A stretch of DNA of 14,300 nt. It comes from Pseudomonadales bacterium. GTDB lineage: Bacteria; Pseudomonadota; Gammaproteobacteria; Pseudomonadales; DT-91. Location of the stretch: assembly GCA_013215025.1 (NCBI GenBank), contig JABSRR010000011.1, positions 1-14,300 on the forward strand, given 5' to 3'. Both the position numbers and the translations under genes were made by a program. Positions 7,462 through 14,220 of this stretch are shown here, one piece after another (position 1 is the stretch's first letter; every line of letters begins with the position of its first letter). The notes beneath the pieces are model-generated. The model was not told the DNA's origin. It saw only the letters and a program-made list of their open reading frames with translations, and did no database searches.

Positions 7462-8223
7462 TCAAAACGCCTCCGCAGTTGCCACAGGCAGAGTCATAAC
7501 ATCGATATTTGCCTGCTTGTTAGCAATCTTAATCGCTTGTTTCACCGCCGCTTGATAATCGCCCGCCTCTAAACTTTGCCACTCACCAAGCGAGCTATTC
7601 CAAGCACCGGCCGTAGCACCGTCTAAAGACTGATATATTAAGGCAATCCTGCCAATGCGCAGCATATCGACTTTTCGCTCAGCGCCATCAACCGTCACCG
7701 AAGCCGGGTAAACCTCGATTTTCCTACCGTACTCATTTTCGATATTCCAAGCCTCTAACAGCTGGCGAAATTTTTCTGCCGTTGAGAGATCAGAGCGATT
7801 CATACTCGCGCGCAAAAAACCAATGCGCTCAGTTCTCTCTTCCTGATGGAACGGTAAATCCAGGGCAATGAATTGCTCCAATTGCGTCACCATATCATCC
7901 ATAAGCGGCAGAATTTGACGCTGCATAATTTGCACTTGAGCAATCGCTGTATCAATTTCGCTTAGGCGTTGCGCTTGATTATCAACTTGAATCGATAATT
8001 TTTGGTTATACATTTTCAAGTCTTCGACCAGCTTTTCGGTCTGCTTATATTCTTCGAATAATTCCTGCGACTGCTCTGATAAGCCATCAATTTTTTGCTG
8101 CGATGAAGCGGCGGCAGCAACTTTTTTCTGACTCGAATTTAACACCTGATCTAAAGATTCTGCCGTTAACTGATGCTGAGAAAGCATCAATACGCTAAGC
8201 AGCAGAGATTTAATTATTTTCAT
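7462..8223 (-). CDS. DUF3450 periplasmic protein of TonB2 operon
   Basis: A 253-residue exported protein with signal peptide MKIIKSLLLSVLMLSQHQLTA. About 90 residues of coiled coil follow (rich in Gln, Glu, Leu; about 35-120), then the conserved DUF3450 core: FIALDLPFHQEERTERIG, a leucine-rich helix with FRQLLEAW, then ENEYGRKIEVY. DUF3450 proteins open many TonB2-type operons, just upstream of the ttpC gene. They are thought to be a periplasmic accessory of the energy-transduction complex, but the molecular role is unknown. An AGGA ribosome site lies 6 nt before the ATG. Only 14 bases separate it from the folA stop codon, and I see neither a convincing promoter nor a Fur box in that stretch or in the end of folA. 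Confidence 0.9.
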   Translation of the reverse strand: MKIIKSLLLSVLMLSQHQLTAESLDQVLNSSQKKVAAAASSQQKIDGLSEQSQELFEEYKQTEKLVEDLKMYNQKLSIQVDNQAQRLSEIDTAIAQVQIMQRQILPLMDDMVTQLEQFIALDLPFHQEERTERIGFLRASMNRSDLSTAEKFRQLLEAWNIENEYGRKIEVYPASVTVDGAERKVDMLRIGRIALIYQSLDGATAGAWNSSLGEWQSLEAGDYQAAVKQAIKIANKQANIDVMTLPVATAEAF

Positions 8224-8237
8224 AAGAGATCCTAAAT

Positions 8238-8744
8238 TTATGGCCGCAAATATTTATTAAAACTATAAGGATAAGGATTTGAACCCGATGGCTCAAAGTG
8301 TTGCGTGCTCTCTAGCTGCCAATCAGCCGCAGCAAAACCTTCAAAATAAGCATCGCCTTCAACCACCGCATGTACCTGTGTGAGATACAGCACCGTCGCC
8401 TTTGCAAACGCTGCACGGTAGATTTCAGCTCCACCGATCACCATCAGCTCATCAGCACCATCAATTTCAGCCACTTGCTCAGCTAATGTTATTGCTGCAT
8501 CCAAACTATTAACCAGACGAACACCCGCCGGCAATGACAAATCACTCTGCCTGCTGACAACAATATTCGTTCGTCCTGGCAGCGGGCGACCAATCGACTC
8601 AAAGGTTTTACGCCCCATAATAATAGGCTTACCTAAGGTGGTTTGTTTGAAATATTTCAAGTCCTCAGGCAAATACCAAGGTAGCTGATTATTCCGCCCA
8701 ATCACCCCGTTCTCGGCCATCGCGACAATCATTGCTAGTTTCAT
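8238..8744 (-). CDS. folA: Dihydrofolate reductase FolA
   Basis: Reduces dihydrofolate to tetrahydrofolate with NADPH; cytosolic, and the target of trimethoprim. At 168 aa it is close to the chromosomal E. coli enzyme. Visible motifs: GVIGRNNQLPWYLPEDLKYF (Met20-type loop, Trp23, catalytic acid Asp28 by alignment with E. coli Asp27), TLGKPIIMGRKTFESIGRPLPGR, and MVIGGAEIYRAAF for cofactor binding. It looks like the normal housekeeping gene, not a plasmid-borne resistant type. The ATG overlaps the thyA stop codon by one base (TAATG). That coupling makes biochemical sense, because ThyA produces the dihydrofolate that FolA recycles. Confidence 0.97.
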   Translation of the reverse strand: MKLAMIVAMAENGVIGRNNQLPWYLPEDLKYFKQTTLGKPIIMGRKTFESIGRPLPGRTNIVVSRQSDLSLPAGVRLVNSLDAAITLAEQVAEIDGADELMVIGGAEIYRAAFAKATVLYLTQVHAVVEGDAYFEGFAAADWQLESTQHFEPSGSNPYPYSFNKYLRP

Positions 8745-9538
8745 TAAACAGCCACCGGTGCAGAAATATGTGGATCAGGGTAATAGTCAAGCAGTTCAAA
8801 ATCATCAAAACTGAAAGCAAATAAGTCGTCTACTGCGCTGTTCATTTTCATGGTCGGCAATGATTTGGGCGTACGCGAGAGCTGAAGCTCGGCTTGTTCA
8901 AAGTGGTTATGGTAAAGATGTGCATCGCCAAAAGTATGCACAAAGTCGCCCAATTGATAATCACAAACCTGCGCAATCATCATGGTCAATAAGGCATAAG
9001 AGGCAATATTGAATGGCACACCCAAAAACACATCAGCACTGCGTTGGTATAATTGACAGCTGAGCTTGTTATCCGCCACATAAAACTGAAATAAACTATG
9101 ACAAGGGGGCAGCGCCATATCATTGACGTTAGCAACATTCCAGGCGCTAACAATATGTCGGCGTGAATCAGGGTTTGTTTTCAGCTGAGTTAGCAGCTGA
9201 CTAATTTGATCCACAGAGCTGCCAGTAGGTGTAGGCCAGCTTCGCCACTGATAACCATATACTGGGCCGAGATCGCCATTTTCATCGGCCCACTCATCCC
9301 AAATGCTGACACCATTATCTTTTAAGTACTGAATATTTGTATCGCCCTTCAGAAACCACAGCAGCTCATGAATGATGGAGCGTAGATGACATTTTTTTGT
9401 CGTCACCAAAGGAAAACCTTGCGCCAAATCAAAGCGCATTTGATAACCGAACACGCTGCGCGTGCCAGTGCCTGTACGATCGCCTTTGTCAGTGCCATGA
9501 TCAAGAATATGGCGCATCAAATCGAGGTATTGCTGCAT
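8744..9538 (-). CDS. thyA: Thymidylate synthase ThyA
   Basis: Converts dUMP to dTMP using methylene-tetrahydrofolate as both one-carbon donor and reductant. It is 264 aa, exactly the E. coli length. The active-site cysteine is Cys146 in [11 protein letters not shown]. Other family blocks are the phosphate-binding [47 protein letters not shown] and [10 protein letters not shown]. Forty-six bases separate it from lgt upstream, whereas folA downstream overlaps it. The ribosome site is weak (CTGGG). An lgt-thyA pair is a common gammaproteobacterial arrangement. Confidence 0.98.
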   Translation of the reverse strand: MQQYLDLMRHILDHGTDKGDRTGTGTRSVFGYQMRFDLAQGFPLVTTKKCHLRSIIHELLWFLKGDTNIQYLKDNGVSIWDEWADENGDLGPVYGYQWRSWPTPTGSSVDQISQLLTQLKTNPDSRRHIVSAWNVANVNDMALPPCHSLFQFYVADNKLSCQLYQRSADVFLGVPFNIASYALLTMMIAQVCDYQLGDFVHTFGDAHLYHNHFEQAELQLSRTPKSLPTMKMNSAVDDLFAFSFDDFELLDYYPDPHISAPVAV

Positions 9539-9584
9539 AAAAATAACCCAGTTAATCCGTTACGAATATGTTTTGCTTAATGTG

Positions 9585-10472
9585 CTATGTTTTTTTGCCT
9601 TGCTTTTTATTAGCTTTGCCGTGTTTTTTCTTCGAAGAAGTTTGCCGAGTTTGCAACGCCGCCTGCTGCGCTTGCCATTGCGGTAAGTTAGGCTGCGTTT
9701 TATACGACCAAACCAATAACGCCACACCGGCAATAATCATCGGTGTCGATAAAATTTGTCCGCGCGATATCCAGTCGAATAAATCAAAACCAATATGGCT
9801 GTCGGGTTCGCGCACAAACTCAATGCAAAAACGCGCACTACCGTAGCCCAACAAAAAAATACCCCCCGCGGCCCAAAATGGTCGTGGCTGGCGCGAAAAC
9901 ACATAGATCACGAAAAATAACACCAGACCTTCAGCAAAGGCCTCGTAAAGCTGTGAAGGATGGCGCGCAAGCAATAAAGGGTCGCGCGGAAATACCATGG
10001 CCCAGGGTAGGTCACTGGCCCGGCCCCACAGTTCTTGCCCAATAAAATTACCGATGCGGCCAAAGAACAGTCCCACCGGCGCCGCCAAGGCAGCAAAATC
10101 CAGAATCGCCCCCTTGGGATAATGGTGTTTATGGGCAAATAAACTTAGGCCAACAATAACCCCTATCAGGCCACCGTGAAACGCCATACCGCCTTTCCAG
10201 ACTTGAATCGCCCATAATGGGTTATCCAGAAAACGGGCAAAATCATAAAATAATACATAGCCCAAGCGACCGCCGATAACCACGCCCATTGCCGCATAAA
10301 ACACTAGATCGTCAACTTGATCGGCACTAAACGGCACCTTCCCTTGTTTTGCTAGGCGCTTACCCAGCAAGAAAACAAATGCAAATCCGGCCAGATACAT
10401 TAAGCCATACCAATGAACCTGAAGCGGGCCCAAACTGATGGCCACTGGATCAAACGCAGGGTGTGTTAGCAT
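9585..10472 (-). CDS. lgt: Prolipoprotein diacylglyceryl transferase Lgt
   Basis: Inner-membrane enzyme that transfers diacylglycerol from phosphatidylglycerol to the lipobox cysteine of prolipoproteins, the first step of lipoprotein maturation. At 295 aa with about seven membrane helices, it has the usual layout. Key residues: Tyr22 (WYGLMY), His99 in MAFHGGLIG, Arg139 and Asn142 in the signature GRIGNFIGQELWGR, with Glu147 and Gly150, and Arg214/Glu218 in RFCIEFVREPD. One signature position is unusual: the common FIN appears as FIG (Gly145). The C-terminus (about 278-295) is a lysine-rich cytoplasmic tail not seen in E. coli Lgt. The ATG follows the TSUP stop codon with no spacer (TAA-ATG), implying one transcript. 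Confidence 0.97.
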   Translation of the reverse strand: MLTHPAFDPVAISLGPLQVHWYGLMYLAGFAFVFLLGKRLAKQGKVPFSADQVDDLVFYAAMGVVIGGRLGYVLFYDFARFLDNPLWAIQVWKGGMAFHGGLIGVIVGLSLFAHKHHYPKGAILDFAALAAPVGLFFGRIGNFIGQELWGRASDLPWAMVFPRDPLLLARHPSQLYEAFAEGLVLFFVIYVFSRQPRPFWAAGGIFLLGYGSARFCIEFVREPDSHIGFDLFDWISRGQILSTPMIIAGVALLVWSYKTQPNLPQWQAQQAALQTRQTSSKKKHGKANKKQGKKT

Positions 10473-11288
10473 TTACAAAAATCCTAATGCAGTAAAAATA
10501 ATCAGACTGCCAATCATAGCAAGAAATACCGCAAATAAACGCTGCAATTTTTGTGCTGAAAGATTTTTTGCCAAACCGGCACCGACTCTGGCAAATGGCA
10601 TACTCATAATTGTGATACCGAGTAATGCCGGCCAATACACATAACCCAAGCTATAGCTGATCGCATCCGTTTTATGCCAGCCAAGGTATAAATTACTGGC
10701 TAAACTGGCATAGGCAATAGGCACCCCGCAAGCCGCTGAGGTAGCTACCGCCTGCTGCATACGTAAACCAATATGATTAAGGTAGGGCACCGTCATCGAG
10801 CCGCCACCAATACCAAACATGGCTGACAATGCTCCAATCATGGCCGCTATAAAACCCGATGGTGTTGCCGGCTTGGCTTGCTGAGACGCGCGTGATCGAC
10901 CAGAAAGCATCATCTGCAGGGCAACAATCAATAAAAAACTGCCAATCAGTAATTGTAAATTAAAACCTGATAGCTGATCAGCAAATAACACCCCAAGCAT
11001 ACTGCCGGCGATCAATCCAATCAGCATACGTCTCACTACCGGCCAAAGCACAAAGCGATTTTTTTGATGCGCGGTAACTGAGGCGATTGAGGTAAAACAT
11101 ATTGCCGCTAATGAGGTAGCCACCGCCATATGGGTCAGCACCTCGGCTGGCAATCCTTGCTGAGAAAAGCTATAAATTAATGCAGGTACAATAATCACAC
11201 CGCCACCAACGCCAAATAAGCCAGCAATGATGCCAGCCAGAGCTCCTAATAAAAGGTAGAGCAGTATTGTTATAACCATGAGGTCCAT
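10473..11288 (-). CDS. TauE/SafE-family (TSUP) membrane transporter
   Basis: A 271-residue polytopic membrane protein of the sulfite exporter TauE/SafE family. Its internal duplication is plain: GLFGVGGGVIIVPAL (23-37) is repeated as AMFGIGGGSMTVPYL (156-170), each followed by an ATS-containing helix (AVATSLAAI and AVATSAACG). Family members export or import sulfite, sulfoacetate and related anions, but the substrate here cannot be read from sequence. A TSUP gene just before lgt also occurs in Pseudomonas, as I recall. The start is uncertain: ATG at 11288, or ATG at 11279 (MVITILLY), and neither has a strong ribosome site. The 11288 start lies three bases from the divergent VanZ gene, so its promoter must lie within the VanZ gene or farther upstream. 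Confidence 0.9.
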   Translation of the reverse strand: MDLMVITILLYLLLGALAGIIAGLFGVGGGVIIVPALIYSFSQQGLPAEVLTHMAVATSLAAICFTSIASVTAHQKNRFVLWPVVRRMLIGLIAGSMLGVLFADQLSGFNLQLLIGSFLLIVALQMMLSGRSRASQQAKPATPSGFIAAMIGALSAMFGIGGGSMTVPYLNHIGLRMQQAVATSAACGVPIAYASLASNLYLGWHKTDAISYSLGYVYWPALLGITIMSMPFARVGAGLAKNLSAQKLQRLFAVFLAMIGSLIIFTALGFL

Positions 11289-11291
11289 CGC

Positions 11292-11645
11292 ATGTTATGG
11301 GTACGAGTCTGTTTATTCGTTTATACTACTGCGCTCTGCACCCTAAGCTTAGTGAGCATAAGTAACCGGGCACTGCCGATTCAGCATATCGATAAGCTTT
11401 GGCATTTTTGTGCATTTTCAATCCTGAGCCTGCTGGCGGCCTATGCCAGTCGCAACTGGCGTCAGTATTACAGCCTTTTAGCCATCGGCTTCGCACTGGG
11501 CATTGCGATCGAGCTTGCGCAAGCAAATTTCACTAACCATCGTCTGGGCGAGTGGCAAGATCAGTTCGCAAACAGTGTAGGGCTGTTATGGGTCTGTATT
11601 TTGGCACAATCCAACAAGCTACCCAAACTTGTTTTTAGCCCATAG
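11292..11645 (+). CDS. VanZ-family small membrane protein
   Basis: A 117-residue protein with VanZ-like features: an N-terminal hydrophobic segment, DKLWHFCAFSILSLLAAY (34-51), a second segment leading to GIAIELAQ (70-77), an Arg and Asp-containing loop (HRLGEWQDQFANSVG), and a last helix. VanZ itself contributes to teicoplanin resistance in Gram-positive bacteria. The many short proteobacterial homologues have no settled function and this gene should not be read as resistance. A GAGG ribosome site (11280-11283) lies 8 nt before the ATG, inside the opposite gene's coding region. It is the only + strand gene between ilvD and rpsU, starts 3 bp from the divergent TSUP gene, and overlaps the 3' end of folK by 11 bp. 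Confidence 0.85.
   Translation: MLWVRVCLFVYTTALCTLSLVSISNRALPIQHIDKLWHFCAFSILSLLAAYASRNWRQYYSLLAIGFALGIAIELAQANFTNHRLGEWQDQFANSVGLLWVCILAQSNKLPKLVFSP
11320..11325 (-). promoter_or_regulatory. Possible -10 box for TSUP-lgt-thyA-folA run
   Basis: TATAAA on the minus strand inside the VanZ gene would place a transcript start about 25 nt before the TSUP ATG at 11288. There is no good -35 hexamer. It is listed because the TSUP gene needs a promoter within the VanZ reading frame if it is not served by readthrough from folK. Confidence 0.2.
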
Positions 11646-12129
11646 CCTCAGGCGGCCAGGGAATCTGCTGCAATGCTTGCGGTTTATCATAGCGACGCCA
11701 TAGCTCGGCATAGCTGAGCTTAAGCAGCGGATGCAGCTGATCAGGCGCAATATCGGCTAGCGGTTTTAATACAAAGGCGTTTTCTAGAATTTCATCGCGC
11801 GGCAGGCAGACCCCGCTAAATTCACCGCAGGCATCATTAAAGCTTAAAATATCTATATCGAGTGTTTTAGGCGCAAATCGCTGTTCATTTTTTTGCCGAC
11901 CGTGTAAACGCTCGGTGGCACGCACACTGTCTACCAGCTGCGTCAGCGAAAGCTGCGTATGCAGTTCAGCAACTAAGTTGTAAAACGGCTCGCCCGCAAA
12001 ACCAATCGACTCACTCTCATACACCGGTGATAGCTTTACCTGCCCTAACTGCATGACTGCCGCAATCGCAAGCTGAATATGCTTGACGCGGTCAACATTC
12101 GACCCTAGCCCTAGATACACCCGATTCAT
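11635..12129 (-). CDS. folK: HPPK, 6-hydroxymethyl-7,8-dihydropterin pyrophosphokinase FolK
   Basis: Transfers pyrophosphate from ATP to 6-hydroxymethyl-dihydropterin, the step before dihydropteroate synthase in folate synthesis. At 164 aa it is near the E. coli length. Motifs: YLGLGSNV at the start, SPVYESESIGFAGEPFYNLV for pterin binding, and the signature RFAPKTLDIDILSF, with Mg-binding Asp91 and Asp93. The signature has Lys88 where most members have Arg. PRDEILENAFVLKPLADIAPD forms the usual last block. The start overlaps the folB stop (ATGA), so FolB and FolK, which act in succession, are translationally coupled. The 3' end overlaps the convergent VanZ gene by 11 bp, with no terminator visible between them. 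Confidence 0.96.
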   Translation of the reverse strand: MNRVYLGLGSNVDRVKHIQLAIAAVMQLGQVKLSPVYESESIGFAGEPFYNLVAELHTQLSLTQLVDSVRATERLHGRQKNEQRFAPKTLDIDILSFNDACGEFSGVCLPRDEILENAFVLKPLADIAPDQLHPLLKLSYAELWRRYDKPQALQQIPWPPEAMG

Positions 12130-12488
12130 TTACTGGGGCGCGCTCGCTCTATCTGTATGCCTACCGCATCAGCAGTGGCCACCGCCCCTGGCTTGCGCAC
12201 GGTGAGGCCAATATGGTCACAGGCGAATTGTGCAAACAATATATCTATCAGCTGCTCAGCCACGGTTTCGATCAATAAAAACCGTTGCTGCTGCACAAAC
12301 GCAGTAACTGTATCAGCCACTGCGGCATAGTTTAGCGCAAGTTTAACATCATCAGTTTCAGCAGCAGCGCGACAATCAAATGTCAAACGAAGATCAAAGC
12401 TTAGCCGCTGGATTACCTCACGCTCCCAATCATATACGCCAATAATCGTATCGACCTGCAGACCCTCAATAAAAACAATATCGCCCAT
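12126..12488 (-). CDS. folB: Dihydroneopterin aldolase FolB
   Basis: Cleaves 7,8-dihydroneopterin to 6-hydroxymethyl-dihydropterin and glycolaldehyde, supplying the FolK substrate. The 120-residue length is normal; the enzyme is a homo-octamer in known members. Visible residues: IGVYDWEREV with Glu22, the LNYAAVADTV block with Tyr54, RFLLIETVAEQL with Glu74, and RKPGAVA with Lys99, the catalytic lysine. Sequence is close to E. coli FolB (DIVFIE start, GVYDWE, KPGAVA). The ATG directly follows the tsaD stop (TAA-ATG), and a GGAG/AGG-rich ribosome site sits in the last tsaD codons. It overlaps folK by four bases. Confidence 0.97.
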   Translation of the reverse strand: MGDIVFIEGLQVDTIIGVYDWEREVIQRLSFDLRLTFDCRAAAETDDVKLALNYAAVADTVTAFVQQQRFLLIETVAEQLIDILFAQFACDHIGLTVRKPGAVATADAVGIQIERARPSK

Positions 12489-13538
12489 TTACACCTGCTC
12501 CAATTCAGTCAACGGCCAACGCGGACGCACAGATATGGCTAAATCGGGCGAAGCCGCAGCAGCGAGGCGCTGACAGCCGGCATAGGCAATCATTGCGCCA
12601 TTATCGGTACAGAATGCGGGGCTGGCATAATAAACCCCCGCCGCCTCTGAGTGACCATGCTGCACGATCATCTGCGCCAGTTTTTCACGCAATAGTTGAT
12701 TGGCGCTGACACCGCCGGCGATAATGAGTCGATCAATGCCTGTTTGCTGGATAGCACGTCGACATTTAATCACCAGCGTCTCGATCATTGCCAATTGAAA
12801 ACAGGCAGCAATATCAGCTTTATCTTGTTGCGATAGCGCACTGATATCATGCAGTGAACCACCCAAGCTTTCGATGGTGGTCAAGGTAAAGGTTTTTATG
12901 CCAGAAAAGCTAAAATCAAGACCCGGTTTTTGCGTCATAGGCCGAGGGAATTGGAAGCGCCCCAGTTCACCCTGCTCAGCCAGCTTGGCGATCTCAGGGC
13001 CGCCTGGATATGGCAAACCGAGCATTTTAGCGGCTTTATCAAACGCTTCACCGGCAGCATCATCTAGCGACTCGCCCAGCAGCTGATAATCGCCAATCGC
13101 ACGCACCGCGACTAATTGCGTATGACCACCCGAAACCAGCAGGGCGATCAGCGGTAAACTCGGCATTGCTTGCTCGAGCATCGGCGCTAATAAGTGGCCT
13201 TCCATGTGATGAACTGGAATCGCCGGAATCGATAATCGCATGGCAAGGGTTTGAGCGGTTGCCGCGCCAACCAACAAGGCACCTGCTAAACCCGGGCCTT
13301 GTGTATAGGCAACCGCGTCGAGCTGCTCTTTGGACTTGCCGGCAGCAGCCAAAACAGCGTCTATCATCGGCAATAATTTAGTCACATGATCACGTGAAGC
13401 GAGTTCAGGCACTACGCCACCAAACTGCTTATGCAAATCAATTTGCGAGTACAGCTCATGCGCCAATAAACCGGCTGCTTGATCATACAGCGCAACACCC
13501 GTCTCATCACAGGAGGTTTCAATCCCCAGCACTAACAT
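12489..13538 (-). CDS. tsaD: tRNA t6A threonylcarbamoyltransferase TsaD
   Basis: With TsaB and TsaE, transfers threonylcarbamoyl to A37 of tRNAs reading ANN codons; formerly called Gcp. It is 349 aa, slightly longer than E. coli TsaD. Motifs: [13 protein letters not shown] at the N-terminus, the metal ligands His111 and His115 in [65 protein letters not shown], and Asp312 in [12 protein letters not shown]. An AAGGG ribosome site lies 5 nt before the ATG. It is divergent from rpsU, a common proteobacterial arrangement. Unlike Pseudomonas, where I recall plsY lying between tsaD and folB, here folB follows immediately. Confidence 0.98.
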   Translation of the reverse strand: MLVLGIETSCDETGVALYDQAAGLLAHELYSQIDLHKQFGGVVPELASRDHVTKLLPMIDAVLAAAGKSKEQLDAVAYTQGPGLAGALLVGAATAQTLAMRLSIPAIPVHHMEGHLLAPMLEQAMPSLPLIALLVSGGHTQLVAVRAIGDYQLLGESLDDAAGEAFDKAAKMLGLPYPGGPEIAKLAEQGELGRFQFPRPMTQKPGLDFSFSGIKTFTLTTIESLGGSLHDISALSQQDKADIAACFQLAMIETLVIKCRRAIQQTGIDRLIIAGGVSANQLLREKLAQMIVQHGHSEAAGVYYASPAFCTDNGAMIAYAGCQRLAAAASPDLAISVRPRWPLTELEQV

Positions 13539-13544
13539 GACTAC

Positions 13545-13560
13545 CCTTAAGCTTATAAGG
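13545..13560 (-). other. Small hairpin in the tsaD leader over its ribosome site
   Basis: On the minus strand CCTTA, loop TAAGCT, TAAGG can form a 5-bp stem whose 3' arm contains most of the AAGGG ribosome site of tsaD. A weak AT-rich stem, so any effect on translation would be modest. Confidence 0.3.
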
Positions 13561-13640
13561 CTAAGCTTGATTCAATTTGATACATTAAGAAGTTAAGCCA
13601 CTCATCAATACGCTGATTAATGAGTTCAATTTCGAGCCGC

Positions 13641-13646
13641 ATTATA
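13641..13646 (-). promoter_or_regulatory. Probable -10 box of tsaD-folB-folK
   Basis: A perfect TATAAT on the minus strand, in the context CGTATAATGCG, would start transcription near 13634, giving a leader of about 95 nt before the tsaD ATG. The -35 region is poor (TCTACA at 18 bp). It lies back to back with the rpsU promoter, with about 35 bp between their proximal elements. Confidence 0.5.
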
Positions 13647-13680
13647 CGCCGATTAGCCGCGCTTTGTAGACAAAAAACCT

Positions 13681-13708
13681 TTGCTTTCTACGGAAAACCG
13701 TATAGAAT
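13681..13708 (+). promoter_or_regulatory. rpsU: Probable rpsU promoter with internal dyad
   Basis: TTGCTT (13681-13686), a 16-bp spacer and TAGAAT (13703-13708) form a reasonable sigma-70 promoter, followed by a GC-rich discriminator (GCGCCCC) of the type found at stringently controlled genes. A perfect dyad TACGG-AAAA-CCGTA (13689-13702) fills most of the spacer and abuts the -10 element, a position suited to a repressor. The leader is about 60 nt and contains a small hairpin, GCAAT-TTTAC-ATTGC (13732-13746). Confidence 0.55.
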
Positions 13709-13777
13709 TCGCGCCCCTAATGTTGATAACTGCAATTTTACATTGCCTCAATTGTTACAAATTTTGAAAGGTTAACT

Positions 13778-13993
13778 ATGCCATCAGTTAAAGTTAAAGA
13801 TTCTGAGCCATTTGACGTTGCTCTGCGCCGCTTTAAGCGTTCATGTGAAAAAGCGGGTGTATTAGCCGAAGTTCGTCGCCGTGAATTCTACGAAAAGCCA
13901 ACTTGGGTTCGTAAGCGTAAAGCGGCCGCTGCGGTTAAGCGTCACATGAAAAAGGTGTCTCGCGAAAACCGTCGCATGCAGCGTTTGTACTAA
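13778..13993 (+). CDS. rpsU: 30S ribosomal protein bS21
   Basis: Small-subunit ribosomal protein of 71 aa, important for initiation on natural mRNAs; it binds near the anti-Shine-Dalgarno end of 16S rRNA. The sequence is nearly identical to E. coli S21 through [20 protein letters not shown] and the following REFYEKPT, ends in RLY, and is highly basic. A ribosome site AAAGG lies 6 nt before the ATG. In many gammaproteobacteria rpsU begins the rpsU-dnaG-rpoD operon. Here 307 bp follow to the window end without a gene and an intrinsic terminator sits at 14221-14248, so any cotranscription with dnaG must pass it. Confidence 0.98.
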   Translation: MPSVKVKDSEPFDVALRRFKRSCEKAGVLAEVRRREFYEKPTWVRKRKAAAAVKRHMKKVSRENRRMQRLY

Positions 13994-14005
13994 ACGTACT
14001 TTGCA

Positions 14006-14041
14006 GCATGGCATTAAAGATAAAAATCGTTAATGCCAAGC
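14006..14041 (+). other. Long hairpin just after rpsU
   Basis: TGGCATTAA (14009-14017) pairs with TTAATGCCA (14030-14038). After an A/G mismatch GAT pairs with ATC across an AAAA loop, and a GC/GC pair closes the base past an A/A mismatch. The stem starts 12 bp after the rpsU stop. There is no T-tract after it, so it looks like an mRNA 3'-end stabiliser or processing site and not an intrinsic terminator. Confidence 0.6.
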
Positions 14042-14091
14042 CTTAGCTATGCGATCCCTCTCATTTATCTGAGTCCTATCCAATAGCTAAG
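14042..14091 (+). repeat. 9-bp perfect inverted repeat with inner stem
   Basis: CTTAGCTAT (14042-14050) and ATAGCTAAG (14083-14091) are exact inverted repeats separated by 32 bases. Within the loop CTCA (14060-14063) can pair with TGAG (14070-14073). The parts suggest a folded RNA element adjoining the preceding hairpin; identity unknown. Confidence 0.5.
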
Positions 14092-14121
14092 AGGTGCATA
14101 CTAAGAAGCCCACCCGCTGCT

Positions 14122-14180
14122 TTTTTAACAGTTTTTCACAAGCGCCTTTACAAGCACTTTTTTACAACTGTTTTTTTACA
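14122..14180 (+). repeat. T-tract repeats, consensus TTTTTNACA
   Basis: TTTTTAACA (14122), TTTTTCACA (14132), a degenerate GCCTTTACA (14144), TTTTTTACA (14158) and TTTTTTACA (14172) recur at start-to-start distances of 10, 12, 14 and 14 bp. Spacing near the helical repeat would tend to bend the DNA. The block is flanked by TAAGAAGC (14102-14109) and its inverse GCTTCTTA (14190-14197). Confidence 0.6.
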
Positions 14181-14220
14181 ACAACAGCAGCTTCTTATTA
14201 AAGCACCAACACCCTCTAAC

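Noticed and set aside
8224..8330. Fur box upstream of the TonB2 operon
   Set aside because: The AT-rich stretch contains GATAAGGAT-like bases but no convincing 19-bp dyad.
9628..9639. 12-bp palindrome TTCTTCGAAGAA near the end of lgt as a terminator or operator
   Set aside because: It lies in lysine/serine codons, has no T-tract on the minus strand, and is explained by coding bias.
11268..11276. Extended -10 (TGT-TATAAC) as a VanZ-gene promoter
   Set aside because: It would start transcription at about 11283, removing the GAGG ribosome site that best explains the start at 11292.
11292..11645. Glycopeptide resistance from the VanZ-like gene
   Set aside because: There are no van genes nearby, and short VanZ-family proteins are widespread in Gram-negative bacteria without any resistance role.
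14008..14046. 12-codon frame starting ATG at 14008
   Set aside because: No ribosome site, and the bases are explained by the hairpin at 14006-14041.
14122..14180. Replication origin with DnaA boxes
   Set aside because: Only one 9-mer (TTTTTCACA) is within one mismatch of the DnaA consensus; there is no dnaA, dnaN or rep gene in the window.
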